Source of the DNA: a bacterium 1XD21-70
Lineage (GTDB): Bacteria > Bacillota > Clostridia > Lachnospirales > Lachnospiraceae
NCBI GenBank assembly: GCA_003669055.1
Contig: RAYB01000021.1
Span: 1-64,000 of the forward strand
Length of the DNA: 64,000 nucleotides
Reading direction: 5' to 3'
The notes under the pieces were generated by a model. That model worked only from the letters and a program-made list of their open reading frames with translations. It searched no databases and was not told the origin of the DNA. The stretch's first letter is position 1, and each line of letters starts with the position of its first letter. The translations under genes were made by a program, and so were the position numbers. Of this stretch, positions 26,045 through 35,053 are shown piece after piece.

Positions 26045-27069
26045 GCAGGAAAATCATCAGGGGAAAATTTTATCGATTCACTCTGTACCAGCCTGGAAAA
26101 TACTTTGTCATCCCCATACGTCTCACAGGCCTTTGCCGCCATGGCAATCCTTCCATAATCCAGGTCCGGAGGCAGGGTGCAGTCACTTCCCAGGATAAAC
26201 CTTCCTGGCTCCATCTGGCAGATAATCCCGTGAATCTCCCGTTCCAGCTGCTCATAGGTTCCTTCCATCCATGCCCCATGCCGGTTATTCAGGCCGCCTA
26301 AAACCACCTTGCCCGGGAACAGTTTCTGCCCCTCAGACAGAGACACCCCGCTCTCCTCGATTCCCCAGTTCACCACATCGCAGGGATAATCGGCAAAACG
26401 CTCCAGCTTTACCTTTGGCTTACACATATGTAAAATCACAAATTTTGCTCCTGCCCTGTAGGCTGTTTCAATCACCATCCGGTCCTGCTTTGCAAGACAC
26501 TCTGCGTGCTCCTCATCCGTAAATCCGTCCCTTTCCCCCCCTAAGGCCGCATAGTAGATTCCCTCCGCCCCGGCCTTTACCGATGCCTCTGTAACTGCGC
26601 ACAGGGTAAGGGCAATCTTCTCATAGGCATCCTTCATGGTCTGAGGGGAGGTTCGAAGATGGTACAGCTGGGCAAAACGCCCGATGGTATCATACCTGGG
26701 AATACCCAAAAGCGTGTGGGATGCGGAAGCCACCACCCCATGAATCGTGGCAACCGCAACTCCCTCGGGGCAATGCTCCACCACCTGTTTTATTACGTCT
26801 GCCTGACGCACAATAAAGTCTGCTTCTCTCCCATACACCTTTACCTGCTTCCAGTCCGATGCTGCCTGGATATTATGCTCACAGGGGTAAGTACACTCAT
26901 TCATAATCTTACAGATATCTGTCCGTGTCTCCCTGAAATACTTCATATGCATAGCCACCGCCTCCTCTCCGTAAAAAGCTTTGGGCGGAAAATGCATCCA
27001 AAAGCCCACAGGAACCCGATCCGGCCGTTCTCCCGCCAGGACGGCTAAAACACGTTCTCTTCCATTCAT
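26041..27069 (-). CDS. Uroporphyrinogen-decarboxylase-fold protein
   Basis: A 342-residue TIM-barrel protein of the UroD/MtaA/CmuA superfamily. It begins MNGRERVLAVLAGERPDRVPVG, the family's N-terminal signature, and ends with a GRFILGSDCTLPPDLDYGRIAM stretch typical of UroD-like methyltransferases of anaerobes rather than of haem-pathway HemE. No haem genes are nearby. It is the last gene of the ABC-transporter/amidohydrolase cluster, 110 bases after livF, so it probably acts on the transported compound or a methyl group from it. GAGGTG lies 7 bases before ATG 27,069; an in-frame TTG at 27,075 is less likely. The substrate is unknown. Confidence 0.8.
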   Translation of the reverse strand: MNGRERVLAVLAGERPDRVPVGFWMHFPPKAFYGEEAVAMHMKYFRETRTDICKIMNECTYPCEHNIQAASDWKQVKVYGREADFIVRQADVIKQVVEHCPEGVAVATIHGVVASASHTLLGIPRYDTIGRFAQLYHLRTSPQTMKDAYEKIALTLCAVTEASVKAGAEGIYYAALGGERDGFTDEEHAECLAKQDRMVIETAYRAGAKFVILHMCKPKVKLERFADYPCDVVNWGIEESGVSLSEGQKLFPGKVVLGGLNNRHGAWMEGTYEQLEREIHGIICQMEPGRFILGSDCTLPPDLDYGRIAMAAKACETYGDDKVFSRLVQSESIKFSPDDFPA

Positions 27070-27185
27070 TTTCAATCACCTCGTCCGTTTTTATCTGACA
27101 CCTGCCGCACCGGCGGCTTTACTTCCCTGGTCCGCCGGCTTTCCCTCCTCATAGCCAGAACATAGATTCTGCACAAGCAGAAATC

Positions 27186-27899
27186 TCAGCCTCCCAGATA
27201 AGAAGCAAGGATCTCCTGGCTTTCCAAAAGTTCCTTCCCCGTACCGCTGCCTGTGATATGTCCCACTTTAAGCACATATCCCCGGTTGGCAACAGACAAG
27301 GCGGACACTGCATTCTGTTCCACCAGAAGAATGGTTGTCCCCTGGTTTCGGATTTCCAATATTAACTCAAAAATCTTTTCTGTCAAAAGGGGAGACAGTC
27401 CCAGAGAAGGCTCATCCAGCATCAAAAGCTTGGGGCTGCTCATCAGAGCCCTGCCGATGGCCAACATCTGCTGTTCCCCTCCTGACAGGGTTCCTGCAGG
27501 CTGGCTCCTGCGTTCCTTCAAACGGTCAAACAGGCTGTAAACCCGGTCATATCCCGCAGACAGTTCCCCTTTTTTGCGGGTATAGCCTCCCATCTTCAGG
27601 TTCTCCTCCACAGTCATGCGGGGGAAAATATGGCGTCCCTCCGGGCAAAGGGTCATCCCCAGCTTTACCATCCTGCTGGCCTTGCGCCCATATCCCGGCC
27701 CGAAGCTTTTTCCGTCATAGACAATGGTTCCCCGTTCCATGGGAATACTTCCTGCAATGGTTTTTAATAAGGTGCTTTTCCCCGCTCCATTGCTTCCGAT
27801 CAGGGCCACGATCTCTTTTTCCTCTACCTGAATATCGATATCCCAGATTGCATGAAGGTTTCCGTAAAATGTATTCATCCCCTTAACTTCCAGCAGCAT
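27186..27899 (-). CDS. livF: Branched-chain-amino-acid-type ABC transporter ATPase, LivF family
   Basis: A 237-residue cytoplasmic ATPase of the hydrophobic amino acid uptake (HAAT) family. GSNGAGKSTLLKTIAG is Walker A, LSGGEQQMLAIGRALM the signature, LLMLDEPSLGLSPLL Walker B, and LLVEQNA the His/Gln-switch region, all in LivF form. It overlaps livG by 17 bases. The symbol marks family membership; the neighbouring amidohydrolase and UroD-like genes suggest that the substrate is not a plain branched-chain amino acid. Confidence 0.9.
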   Translation of the reverse strand: MLLEVKGMNTFYGNLHAIWDIDIQVEEKEIVALIGSNGAGKSTLLKTIAGSIPMERGTIVYDGKSFGPGYGRKASRMVKLGMTLCPEGRHIFPRMTVEENLKMGGYTRKKGELSAGYDRVYSLFDRLKERRSQPAGTLSGGEQQMLAIGRALMSSPKLLMLDEPSLGLSPLLTEKIFELILEIRNQGTTILLVEQNAVSALSVANRGYVLKVGHITGSGTGKELLESQEILASYLGG

Positions 27900-28665
27900 A
27901 CGTTTTGCCCCCTTTTCCTATATAGGCCTCAATCACCTTAGGGTTTCTCTGCACCTCCTTTGGAATCCCCTGGGCAATCTTTTTTCCGTAATCCATCACA
28001 TAGATGTAATCCGAAATATTCATGACCAGGCTCATGTCATGCTCAATCAGCAAAATGCTGTAACCCTTCCCAGGAAGCCCTTTAATAAATGATGCCAGCT
28101 GGTCCGTCTCCTGAGGATTTAATCCGGCGGCAGGTTCATCCAGAAGCAAAAGTTTTGGCCCGCTGACCATGGCCCTGGCAATCTCTAACTGCTTTTGTAC
28201 GCCGTAAGGAAGGTTCATGCAGCGGGACTGCGCATAGCCATCCATCTCAATATCCTTTAAGATTTCCATGGCCCGCTCCCTGGCCGACTGCTCTGCCTGC
28301 CGTTTCTTTTTTGTATGAAAGACAGCATCCAGCCATTTGTAGGAGATGCAGGACTGATAGCCAATCAATACATTTTCTAAAACCGTCATCGCCGGAAACA
28401 GCTTCAGATTCTGAAAAGTCCGGGTCAGCCCCCGCTCCACATAGGTGTAGGGGGGCAGATTGGATATCTCCTCTCCGTCAAAAAGAATGCTTCCCTCGTC
28501 ACAGGTATAAAAACCGGTCAGAAGATTAAATACCGTGGTCTTGCCTGCCCCATTAGGGCCGATGATGCTGACAATCTGCCCCTTTTCCACCGCAAAGTTC
28601 ATATGGGACACAGCTGCCAGACCTCCAAACGATTTGCTGACATCACACACTGTCAATAAACTCAT
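27883..28665 (-). CDS. livG: Branched-chain-amino-acid-type ABC transporter ATPase, LivG family
   Basis: A 260-residue ATPase, partner of the LivF-type subunit. GPNGAGKTTVFNLLTGFY is Walker A, the LivG-type insert RTFQNLKLFPAMTVLENVLIG follows, then YGVQKQLEIARAM in place of the usual LSGG signature, LLLDEPAAGLNPQET and LLIEHDMSLVM. It overlaps livM by 4 bases (ATGA-type coupling) and livF by 17. Confidence 0.9.
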   Translation of the reverse strand: MSLLTVCDVSKSFGGLAAVSHMNFAVEKGQIVSIIGPNGAGKTTVFNLLTGFYTCDEGSILFDGEEISNLPPYTYVERGLTRTFQNLKLFPAMTVLENVLIGYQSCISYKWLDAVFHTKKKRQAEQSARERAMEILKDIEMDGYAQSRCMNLPYGVQKQLEIARAMVSGPKLLLLDEPAAGLNPQETDQLASFIKGLPGKGYSILLIEHDMSLVMNISDYIYVMDYGKKIAQGIPKEVQRNPKVIEAYIGKGGKTYAAGS

Positions 28666-29657
28666 CCTTTACCGTCCCCTTCCTTAAGACCCTTTCTTTG
28701 ACGTATTTTCCCCAAAACCCCCGTTCCCCATCTGCCTAAGGCAGTGGTCTCCCAGGACACATTTTTCCCCAGCATCAGGCCGATCAGCAAAAACCCATAG
28801 ATCAGCATCCGGTATTTGTCAAGCCCCCGAAGGGTCTCCGGAATCACAGTCAAAAGAGCGGCCGCAATCACGCTGCCAGGCATAAAACCCATGCCTCCTA
28901 ACACCACCATGCTGAGAATATTGGTAGAAAAATCCCCCACAAAAATCGTGGGCGATATGAAAAGCATATAATGGGCCAAAAGAGAGCCCGCGGCTCCTGC
29001 CATGGCGGCAGCGGCGGAAAATGCAATCACCTTTTCCCGGTGTACGTGGATCCCCATGGTCTCCGCCGCAATCTCATCCTCCCGGATCGCCTTCAGATTC
29101 CTTCCGTACTTGGAGTTGAGAATATTGTGAAGAATCAGATAAATCAAAAGAAACAAGGTCAGAGCCACCACCATATACTGGCTTCCGCTTTTGATTGTCA
29201 CCCCAAAAAGCACCGGTCTTGGGATATTGACCAGTCCCATAGGCCCTCTGGTCAGGGACACCCAGTTTAAAAGAATCAGACGCACCAGCTCCCCAAAGCC
29301 CACCGTACAGATAACCAGATATCCGCCGGAAAGCTTTAAGGCCGGTATCCCGATAAGCACCCCGATCACGCCTGCCGCAATTGCCGCCGCAATCACGCAG
29401 ACCACCCAGTTGATTCCAAAGCGGATTGCCGCCAGGGCAGATGCATAGGCGCCGATGCCGTAAAAAGCCGCATGGCCCATGGACACCTGGCCGCAGACAC
29501 CGGAGATCAGATTCAGGCTGCAGGCCAAAATAGAATAGATGCATACATAGACCCCAATCCGGAGCATATACTGATTCTTCACAAAAAGCGGTATCCCATA
29601 CAAGGCTGCTATCAGCAATAGGGGCAGGATCCTCTTTTTTATTTTCTGTATTTTCAT
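28662..29657 (-). CDS. livM: Branched-chain-amino-acid-type ABC transporter permease, LivM family
   Basis: A 331-residue membrane protein with 8-10 hydrophobic segments. Family marks include LNLISGVCGQVSMGHAAFYGIGAY, KSKYGRNLKAIREDEIAAETMGI (the cytoplasmic EAA-like loop) and VVLGGMGFMPGSVIAA. It lies 21 bases after the livH-type gene and overlaps livG by 4 bases. It forms the membrane channel with LivH. Confidence 0.92.
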   Translation of the reverse strand: MKIQKIKKRILPLLLIAALYGIPLFVKNQYMLRIGVYVCIYSILACSLNLISGVCGQVSMGHAAFYGIGAYASALAAIRFGINWVVCVIAAAIAAGVIGVLIGIPALKLSGGYLVICTVGFGELVRLILLNWVSLTRGPMGLVNIPRPVLFGVTIKSGSQYMVVALTLFLLIYLILHNILNSKYGRNLKAIREDEIAAETMGIHVHREKVIAFSAAAAMAGAAGSLLAHYMLFISPTIFVGDFSTNILSMVVLGGMGFMPGSVIAAALLTVIPETLRGLDKYRMLIYGFLLIGLMLGKNVSWETTALGRWGTGVLGKIRQRKGLKEGDGKG

Positions 29658-29678
29658 AAATGGCCACCTCCGAAAAGT

Positions 29679-30563
29679 CTAAACCTTTTTGATCACCTTT
29701 TTGCCCAGCAATCCTGTAGGCTTTAAAAAGAGCACCAGAATCAAGATAATAAATGCAGTAATATTGCGGTAATTGGATCCGATATACGCTGCGGTATACA
29801 CCTCCGTCAGGCCAATAACCAGCCCTCCGAGAACCCCTCCCAAAAACACTCCGATCCCTCCCAAAACCGTGGAGGCAAAAGTCTTTGTCCCGATAGCCGC
29901 CCCAATGGAGCAGTCCACACTCCGGTAGGACATACAGCCCATGATTCCTGCCACTGCTGCCAGAGCCGAACCGATAAAAAATGTCATGGAAACCACCTGG
30001 TCAACCGACACCCCCATCAGTTCCGTAGCCTCCGTATCCTGGGCGCAGGCCCGCATGGCCATCCCCAGCTTTGTCCGGTTTATAAAAAAGGTAAATGCTG
30101 CCAAAAGCAGCACGGTGGAAACTACAATGACAATCTGGACCACCGTCACATGAAAGCCCAACACCATAATGCTCTGATTTTCAGCAATGGTAGGATATTG
30201 CTTTGTCTCGGATCCCATAAGAAGGAAAAAAACATTCTGCAGCACAATAGACGTACCGATTGTGCAAATGAGCATAGCAAACTTAGGACGGTTTTTCGCC
30301 CGGAGAGGCCGGATGGTAATCCGCTCATTCAGCGCTCCCACTGCCCCTGTAGCCAATATGGCCAAAAGGAAAGAAAGGGGCATGGGGATGTGCAGCAGAG
30401 TCACAAAGATATAAAACAAATAGGCCCCCACCATGTAAATCGTGCTATGTGTAAAATTTACCAGTTCCAATATGCCATAAACCATGGAATAGCCAATGGC
30501 TGTCAGAGCATAAGTACTTCCCAAAACCAGCCCGTTGATCGTATAAGCAAGAAAACTCTCCAT
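29679..30563 (-). CDS. livH: Branched-chain-amino-acid-type ABC transporter permease, LivH family
   Basis: A 294-residue membrane protein with TINGLVLGSTYALTAIGYSMVYGILELVNFTHS at the start, LGMAMRACAQDTEATELMGVSVD as the cytoplasmic loop and VLGGIGVFLGGVLGGLVIGL near the end, all LivH marks. Forms the channel with LivM. It starts 45 bases after the amidohydrolase gene with GGAGCGGGGT before the ATG. Confidence 0.92.
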   Translation of the reverse strand: MESFLAYTINGLVLGSTYALTAIGYSMVYGILELVNFTHSTIYMVGAYLFYIFVTLLHIPMPLSFLLAILATGAVGALNERITIRPLRAKNRPKFAMLICTIGTSIVLQNVFFLLMGSETKQYPTIAENQSIMVLGFHVTVVQIVIVVSTVLLLAAFTFFINRTKLGMAMRACAQDTEATELMGVSVDQVVSMTFFIGSALAAVAGIMGCMSYRSVDCSIGAAIGTKTFASTVLGGIGVFLGGVLGGLVIGLTEVYTAAYIGSNYRNITAFIILILVLFLKPTGLLGKKVIKKV

Positions 30564-30608
30564 ACCCCGCTCCTTTTTATTGATATGTTCCGGATATTTT
30601 GCCCGTTG

Positions 30609-31805
30609 TTATCTGTCACATGGTTTCTCCCTTGTGCCTGCGGGCAGGTATTGGCCCTGAACCCAGACGCCTTTTAGGCTGTCCCGGTAAGCGGAGAGAT
30701 TTTCCAGCGGATTTTCTCCAAGAAGAATCAGATCCGCGTCTTTTCCCCGGGCAATCGTCCCGGTCTTATCAAGGATTCCCAGCAGATCCGCCGCATTTTT
30801 TGTAGCGCTTTGAATAATGTCTGCCCTTGAGATTCCGGCCTTCTCCATGTAAAGCATCTCCTCCACAAAATCCCCCTGGTCCATCATAAAACCTCCGCTG
30901 TCCCGGCCAAATGCCAGCTTCACCCCCTGGCAGTAAGCCTCATACAGCCTCTCCTTCTTTTCCTCCACAATTGCCCTTGCCGCCAGCACCGTATCCGTCA
31001 TTTGTCCGTGTTTTTCTCCCAAAAACGCATAATTCATATAGGGTTCAAAGGTTGGAACCACATAGATCCCTTTTTCCATAATCTTTTTATTGATCTCCGG
31101 ATCCAGATAGGTGCTGTGTTCAATGGAGGCCGCGCCAGCATGGACTAACAGTTCCATTCCTTCCCGGCTGTGGCAGTGGCAGGCCACCTTTCTTCCATGT
31201 CTGGCCGCCTCGGACACAATGGCATCCAGTTCCTCCTGTTCCATCTCCACCCTTCCAGGCTTCTCCCCGGGCTTTCCCAGCCCTCCTGTCACCATGACCT
31301 TGATAAAATCCACCCCTAAGCGAACCATCTCCCTTACCTTGGCCCGGGCTTCATAAGGTCCGGTTATGTCCGTCCCCGGCTCATGCCCTCCGATTACCTT
31401 GATGGGGGTGCCGGAGCAAAGCATACGGGGGCCAATCAGCTTTCCTGCCTGAATAGAATCCCGCACCGCCAGGGTTTCCATCCACCGCCCGCCGCAGTCC
31501 CGGATCGCTGTGATGCCGCACCGAGCCATTTTTTCTGCATGGATTACACTGTTGATCGTCAGCATTGATTCATTGGCAGCAAAAAATTCCTGCATATGCC
31601 GAACCCCGCACACCATGGTGCTGTGGGCATGGCAGTCAATCACTCCCGGAAGCAGGTATTTGCCCCTGCCGTCAATGACTTGCCCCATGTCTGCATCCCT
31701 GGATCCGCTTCCTAAGGAAACAATCTTTTTATCTTCCACGACCACATCGTTGATCTCAAAAACCCCCGCCTGCCATACATGGACAGACTTGATCAGAGTT
31801 TTCAT
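30609..31805 (-). CDS. Imidazolonepropionase/Xaa-Pro-dipeptidase-like amidohydrolase
   Basis: A metal-dependent amidohydrolase of about 398 residues, cytoplasmic. Expected metal ligands are visible: DCHAHS (first HxH) near residue 60, VDFIKVMVTGG (the carbamylated-Lys region), ACHCHSREG and SIEHST (two His), and FGRDSGG (Asp). The closing segment TGTIARGKDADLILLGENPLENL is typical of the family. Such enzymes cleave cyclic amides or Xaa-Pro dipeptides. The gene lies between the binding-protein and permease genes of an ABC importer, so it probably opens or deacylates the imported compound. I chose ATG 31,805 (MKTLIKSVHV) over one 8 codons upstream. No signal peptide. Confidence 0.85.
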   Translation of the reverse strand: MKTLIKSVHVWQAGVFEINDVVVEDKKIVSLGSGSRDADMGQVIDGRGKYLLPGVIDCHAHSTMVCGVRHMQEFFAANESMLTINSVIHAEKMARCGITAIRDCGGRWMETLAVRDSIQAGKLIGPRMLCSGTPIKVIGGHEPGTDITGPYEARAKVREMVRLGVDFIKVMVTGGLGKPGEKPGRVEMEQEELDAIVSEAARHGRKVACHCHSREGMELLVHAGAASIEHSTYLDPEINKKIMEKGIYVVPTFEPYMNYAFLGEKHGQMTDTVLAARAIVEEKKERLYEAYCQGVKLAFGRDSGGFMMDQGDFVEEMLYMEKAGISRADIIQSATKNAADLLGILDKTGTIARGKDADLILLGENPLENLSAYRDSLKGVWVQGQYLPAGTREKPCDR

Positions 31806-31843
31806 TATCGTGCCGCCCCCTTTCTCCATCCTAACGAATTATT

Positions 31844-33061
31844 TCATTCGCTTTTTAACATTTCCCACAGTCCTTCTCCTTTATACTGGAGAATCAGATA
31901 TTCTTCCTCTGACTGACGGTTTATCCACTTATTTCCACCGGTCTTTCCGTCCCAGTGCTCCATGGAAATCATCGCTTCATAGAGTTCCTGCCTGGTGGCT
32001 GCACCGTCCTTTAAGCACTGGGCAATCATAGCCGCACATTCATAAGAATTTCTCTGATAGGCATTGGGTATATTCCCGTCAATGTCTTTGCACTGACGGA
32101 TAAACTCCTGAACCCCTTCATCCGGATTGTCTGCATAAAAGCCTGTGCTGACGTAAAAGCCTTCCCCTGCATCTCCCACCAGATTGGTAAAGTCCTCTGT
32201 GTACATAGACTGGTTCCCCAGCCATTTCACATCTGTAAGCCCCGCCTGTTTTGCCTGATTTAAAATGGCCGCACACTCCACATAGCCCATGTTTACCACA
32301 ATGACATCCGGCTTTGCTTCCTTGATCTTTAATACCATGGCGCTGTAGTCCCGGACCTCCCCCTCATTGAAGGTCTCCGATGCCACCATCTCACAGTCTG
32401 TTCCTGACTCCTTCAGACCCTCGATAGCACCGGAGGCAAATTCCATAAACTGAAGGCCGGCATCGTTGTTCAGAGCAATAAAGGCAATGCGCTTTCCGTC
32501 CAGCTTTTCCACCGCATAGCGGGCCATGAGTGCGGACTCAATGGGAATGGTCATCCCTCTCTGGAACGTATAGTTATATTCTGTGGCAATGGCGCTGTTC
32601 CCTGCGCAGGGAACCATAACCGGCATCTGGGCCTCGTCAAAGATCGGTCCAAAAGCCAGCGTACAGGTGCTGGAATAGCTCCCGATTGCTGCAATATATT
32701 TGTCATCCTCCGTGACGATCTGAGCCATATTGGTGCTCTGCGCCGCATCTGCCCCATCATCGAAAACTTCAAACGTAAGTTCTGCCCCATTGATTCCCCC
32801 TGCTGCGTTGACCTCATCGCAAAGGGCGGTTACTCCGGTTTTAAAGGCATTGCCGTACTGGGCGTTGTCGCCCGTGAAGGGGGCAATCAATGCAATGGTA
32901 TAAGCCTCTCCTTCCTGCCCGGATGCAGGGGTGTTTTCTGCAGCCAAGTTCTGCCCTGCCGGGCCTGAAGAAGCCTGAGGTGCGGCCGGATTTTCTCCTC
33001 CGGAGCAGGCGCTTAACATTGTGGCTGCCAGTAAGATTCCTAGTCCAATCCTTCTTTTCAT
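31844..33061 (-). CDS. ABC transporter substrate-binding lipoprotein, LivK/peripla_BP_6 type
   Basis: A 405-residue exported lipoprotein. The signal peptide ends in a lipobox (LLAATMLSAC), followed by a Gly/Pro/Ala linker and a type I periplasmic-binding fold (YTIALIAPFTGDNAQYGNAFKTGV, then DDKYIAAIGSYSSTC, KPDVIVVNMGYVECAAIL). GGAGGG lies 6 bases before the ATG. It is the first gene after a strong promoter with palindromic operators and the best place to read the substrate specificity of the cluster. Confidence 0.92.
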   Translation of the reverse strand: MKRRIGLGILLAATMLSACSGGENPAAPQASSGPAGQNLAAENTPASGQEGEAYTIALIAPFTGDNAQYGNAFKTGVTALCDEVNAAGGINGAELTFEVFDDGADAAQSTNMAQIVTEDDKYIAAIGSYSSTCTLAFGPIFDEAQMPVMVPCAGNSAIATEYNYTFQRGMTIPIESALMARYAVEKLDGKRIAFIALNNDAGLQFMEFASGAIEGLKESGTDCEMVASETFNEGEVRDYSAMVLKIKEAKPDVIVVNMGYVECAAILNQAKQAGLTDVKWLGNQSMYTEDFTNLVGDAGEGFYVSTGFYADNPDEGVQEFIRQCKDIDGNIPNAYQRNSYECAAMIAQCLKDGAATRQELYEAMISMEHWDGKTGGNKWINRQSEEEYLILQYKGEGLWEMLKSE

Positions 33062-33116
33062 CTTGTTCCCTCCGTTTTCTTACAATGTGCTTGTGATTGA
33101 TCGCTCTCCTCTTTTA

Positions 33117-33155
33117 TATACATCAATTTTTATTTTTAATAATTGATGTATACAT
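33117..33155. promoter_or_regulatory. Palindromic operator of the ABC/amidohydrolase operon
   Basis: A 12-base inverted repeat (TATACATCAATT at 33,117-33,128 and its complement at 33,141-33,152) surrounds a short A/T loop. The right arm also lies in a full palindrome ATGTATACAT (33,146-33,155). It sits just downstream of the -10, where a bound GntR-family protein would block transcription. The FCD-type regulator gene next door is the obvious binder. Confidence 0.65.
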
Positions 33156-33160
33156 TATGA

Positions 33161-33189
33161 ATTATAACAACGAAACCTCGTTTTGTCAA
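33161..33189 (-). promoter_or_regulatory. Consensus sigma-A promoter of the ABC/amidohydrolase operon
   Basis: On the minus strand TTGACA (33,184-33,189), a 17-base spacer and TATAAT (33,161-33,166): a perfect consensus promoter, which makes tight repression at the adjacent operator likely. Confidence 0.9.
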
Positions 33190-33272
33190 TTTATTTTCCG
33201 TTGTTTTTTATAATTTATTCGGCATTGCTATTTTCTTTTAAGACAACTATGACAATCGGATCTGATATTATT

Positions 33273-33893
33273 TTATCCAATATATTTTTTCATCGCATAG
33301 TTTTTGGCATTTTTTATGTGCTCAAGCATGTGTTTTGCTGCAGCCGCGTAATCATTTTTCAACAGTTCATCTATGATCTTTATGTGCTCTCTGATCCCTT
33401 CCCGCACTCGTTCATCATTACTTTTGTATACGCGGTTCCGGTGGTCCATCCCTTCCACCATCCGCAGTACCTCCCGCAGATATCGGTTATCGCAGGTCTG
33501 GTATAGCAGTTCATGAAATTCTTCGTCCAGACGGATCTGTTTTTGTGTGTCGGTTTCTTCCTCGCAGCGTTTGAGGTAATCTTTCAGAAAACTTTTGCTG
33601 ATCTGCCGGCCGTATATTTGTAAAATCTGCGGTTCGATTATAGCCCTGGCGTCAAATACCTCTGCTATGTCGTCAATGGTGATTCCGCGGACAATGATGC
33701 ATTTTTTTGGAATAATCGTGACCAGGTTTTCTTGCTCTAACTTGTTGAGCGCCTCTCGTATGGGCGTTCTGCTGGCTCCGATTTCTTTGATTAGCTCGGC
33801 TTCGTTTAATATGCTTCCGGGGATGTATTCACATTCTATGATTTTTTGTCTGATGATTTCGTATGCTTTGTCTTTTAAGTATTTGCCTGCCAT
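33273..33893 (-). CDS. GntR-family transcription regulator, FCD type
   Basis: A 206-residue DNA-binding protein. The N-terminal winged helix has YIPGSILNEAELIKEIGASRTPIREALNKLEQENLV, the GntR signature. The all-helical FCD domain has DARAIIEPQ, LDEEFHELLYQTCDN and EHIKIIDELLKNDYAAAA, with the Asp/His residues that usually bind metal in this domain. AAAGGAG precedes the ATG and a TATAAT lies at 33,962-33,967. The gene is 84 bases from the promoter of the ABC/amidohydrolase operon, which it probably represses until the substrate binds. Confidence 0.9.
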   Translation of the reverse strand: MAGKYLKDKAYEIIRQKIIECEYIPGSILNEAELIKEIGASRTPIREALNKLEQENLVTIIPKKCIIVRGITIDDIAEVFDARAIIEPQILQIYGRQISKSFLKDYLKRCEEETDTQKQIRLDEEFHELLYQTCDNRYLREVLRMVEGMDHRNRVYKSNDERVREGIREHIKIIDELLKNDYAAAAKHMLEHIKNAKNYAMKKYIG

Positions 33894-34165
33894 GGCGGTT
33901 CTCCTTTCGGCTGGGAGTTATGGAAATTAGTTATTGTTGTATATATGTGTTTCTAAAATAGATTATAGCAGATGTTGAGGAGAATTGGTAGAGGGATTTG
34001 TGCAGCCCCGCCTGAACAACCGTTTTGTATCGGTACGCACTATCTACGTCTACTTTCAAAACAGTACTTTCTGCATGGATCCCATCTTCATACTTCTTCA
34101 ATACTTTTCGTTTGAATTTTCCATTTTCTACCATACGGGGAGCATGTCGCTCCCTGTGGTGTTCC

Positions 34166-34942
34166 CTATCCTTGTGAGGCCGACAGGGTGGTAAACAGGT
34201 TCCATTGCTCTGCTGTCCCGTAAAAAACATTGAGGTCCACAAAGGCTTCTTCCCCGGAAAATCCTTTGAGGCGCCCCCGGTTGGTGTACTGCCAGAACGT
34301 CCAGCCCTGCCCTTCTTCATTTTCGGCCAAAGGTTTCTGTTTTGGTTCTTTCCAGATATCCCGGATCCATAAAGGATAACTGTCAAACCGCCCACGGATA
34401 TAGAGTTCCCACACCTCCTGGGTGGCATAGATCACCGGCTTTTGGCCGCAGGCCTGTTCGACCTTGCCCAGATAGTCTGTTAATTCTGCCCCTACCTGTC
34501 CCGGATCCGGCGGATTTTCTTTTTTGTTGCCGTAAAACTCTACGTCCACCACCGGGGCGATCAGGCCTTCATAAGGCTCTGTTGTTTCTATAAAATGTTC
34601 TGCCTGGGTGATCCCGGGGCTGTCAAAGCTAAAAAAATGGTAAGTTCCGACTTTTAAGTCTGTTTTCATGGCTTTTTCACAGTTTTCGGCAAATCGCCGG
34701 TCAACGTGGGAACTTCCTTCCGTGGCCTTGATGTAGGCGAACCGGATGTTCTGCCCGGACAGCACCTGCCAGTCGATCTCTCCTTGATAATGAGAAACAT
34801 CCACGCCACGCACCAGATAGCGGCTTGCCGCCAATCCGTTGATGTGCAGATACCCGTGGCAGACGGCAAACGCAGACCCTGCCCCCAAAATAATGATGAT
34901 CGCAGCGGCAGTGATTATGGCCGCCAGAAGCCTTTTTTTCAT
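34166..34942 (-). CDS. GH25 lysozyme (muramidase), membrane-anchored or secreted
   Basis: A 258-residue glycoside hydrolase family 25 protein that should cut peptidoglycan. An N-terminal hydrophobic segment (LLAAIITAAAIIIILGAGSAFAV) is followed by RGVDVSHYQGEIDW, FAYIKATEGSSHVD and PVVDVEFYG, which carry the catalytic Asp/Glu residues of GH25, then WIRDIW and WTFWQYTNRGRLKG at the end. No cell-wall-binding repeats. ATG 34,942 has AGGAGG upstream; a longer frame is not used. A strong hairpin separates it from the upstream operon, so it is its own transcription unit. Confidence 0.92.
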   Translation of the reverse strand: MKKRLLAAIITAAAIIIILGAGSAFAVCHGYLHINGLAASRYLVRGVDVSHYQGEIDWQVLSGQNIRFAYIKATEGSSHVDRRFAENCEKAMKTDLKVGTYHFFSFDSPGITQAEHFIETTEPYEGLIAPVVDVEFYGNKKENPPDPGQVGAELTDYLGKVEQACGQKPVIYATQEVWELYIRGRFDSYPLWIRDIWKEPKQKPLAENEEGQGWTFWQYTNRGRLKGFSGEEAFVDLNVFYGTAEQWNLFTTLSASQG

Positions 34943-35053
34943 ATGGGATCCTCCTGCGGTTATGGGAAAGGGGTGACGGTTTCGGAAGGCTGCCCCGCAG
35001 TGCGCCCGCTCGAATCCGCTTCGCTTCTTCTCGCTGGGCGGGCTTCGCCCTAT

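Noticed and set aside
27110-27138. CCGGCGG/CCGCCGG inverted repeat between the LivF-type and UroD-like genes
   Set aside because: Only seven base pairs with a long loop and no T tract on the coding strand, so not called as a terminator.
34137-34153. GGGAGC/GCTCCC inverted repeat just after the lysozyme gene
   Set aside because: Short stem and no T tract on the minus strand; too weak to call a terminator.
33931-34428. A 165-codon minus-strand frame between the GntR gene and the lysozyme gene
   Set aside because: It overlaps the lysozyme 3' end, has no ribosome site and covers the likely gntR -10 element; the sequence has arbitrary composition.
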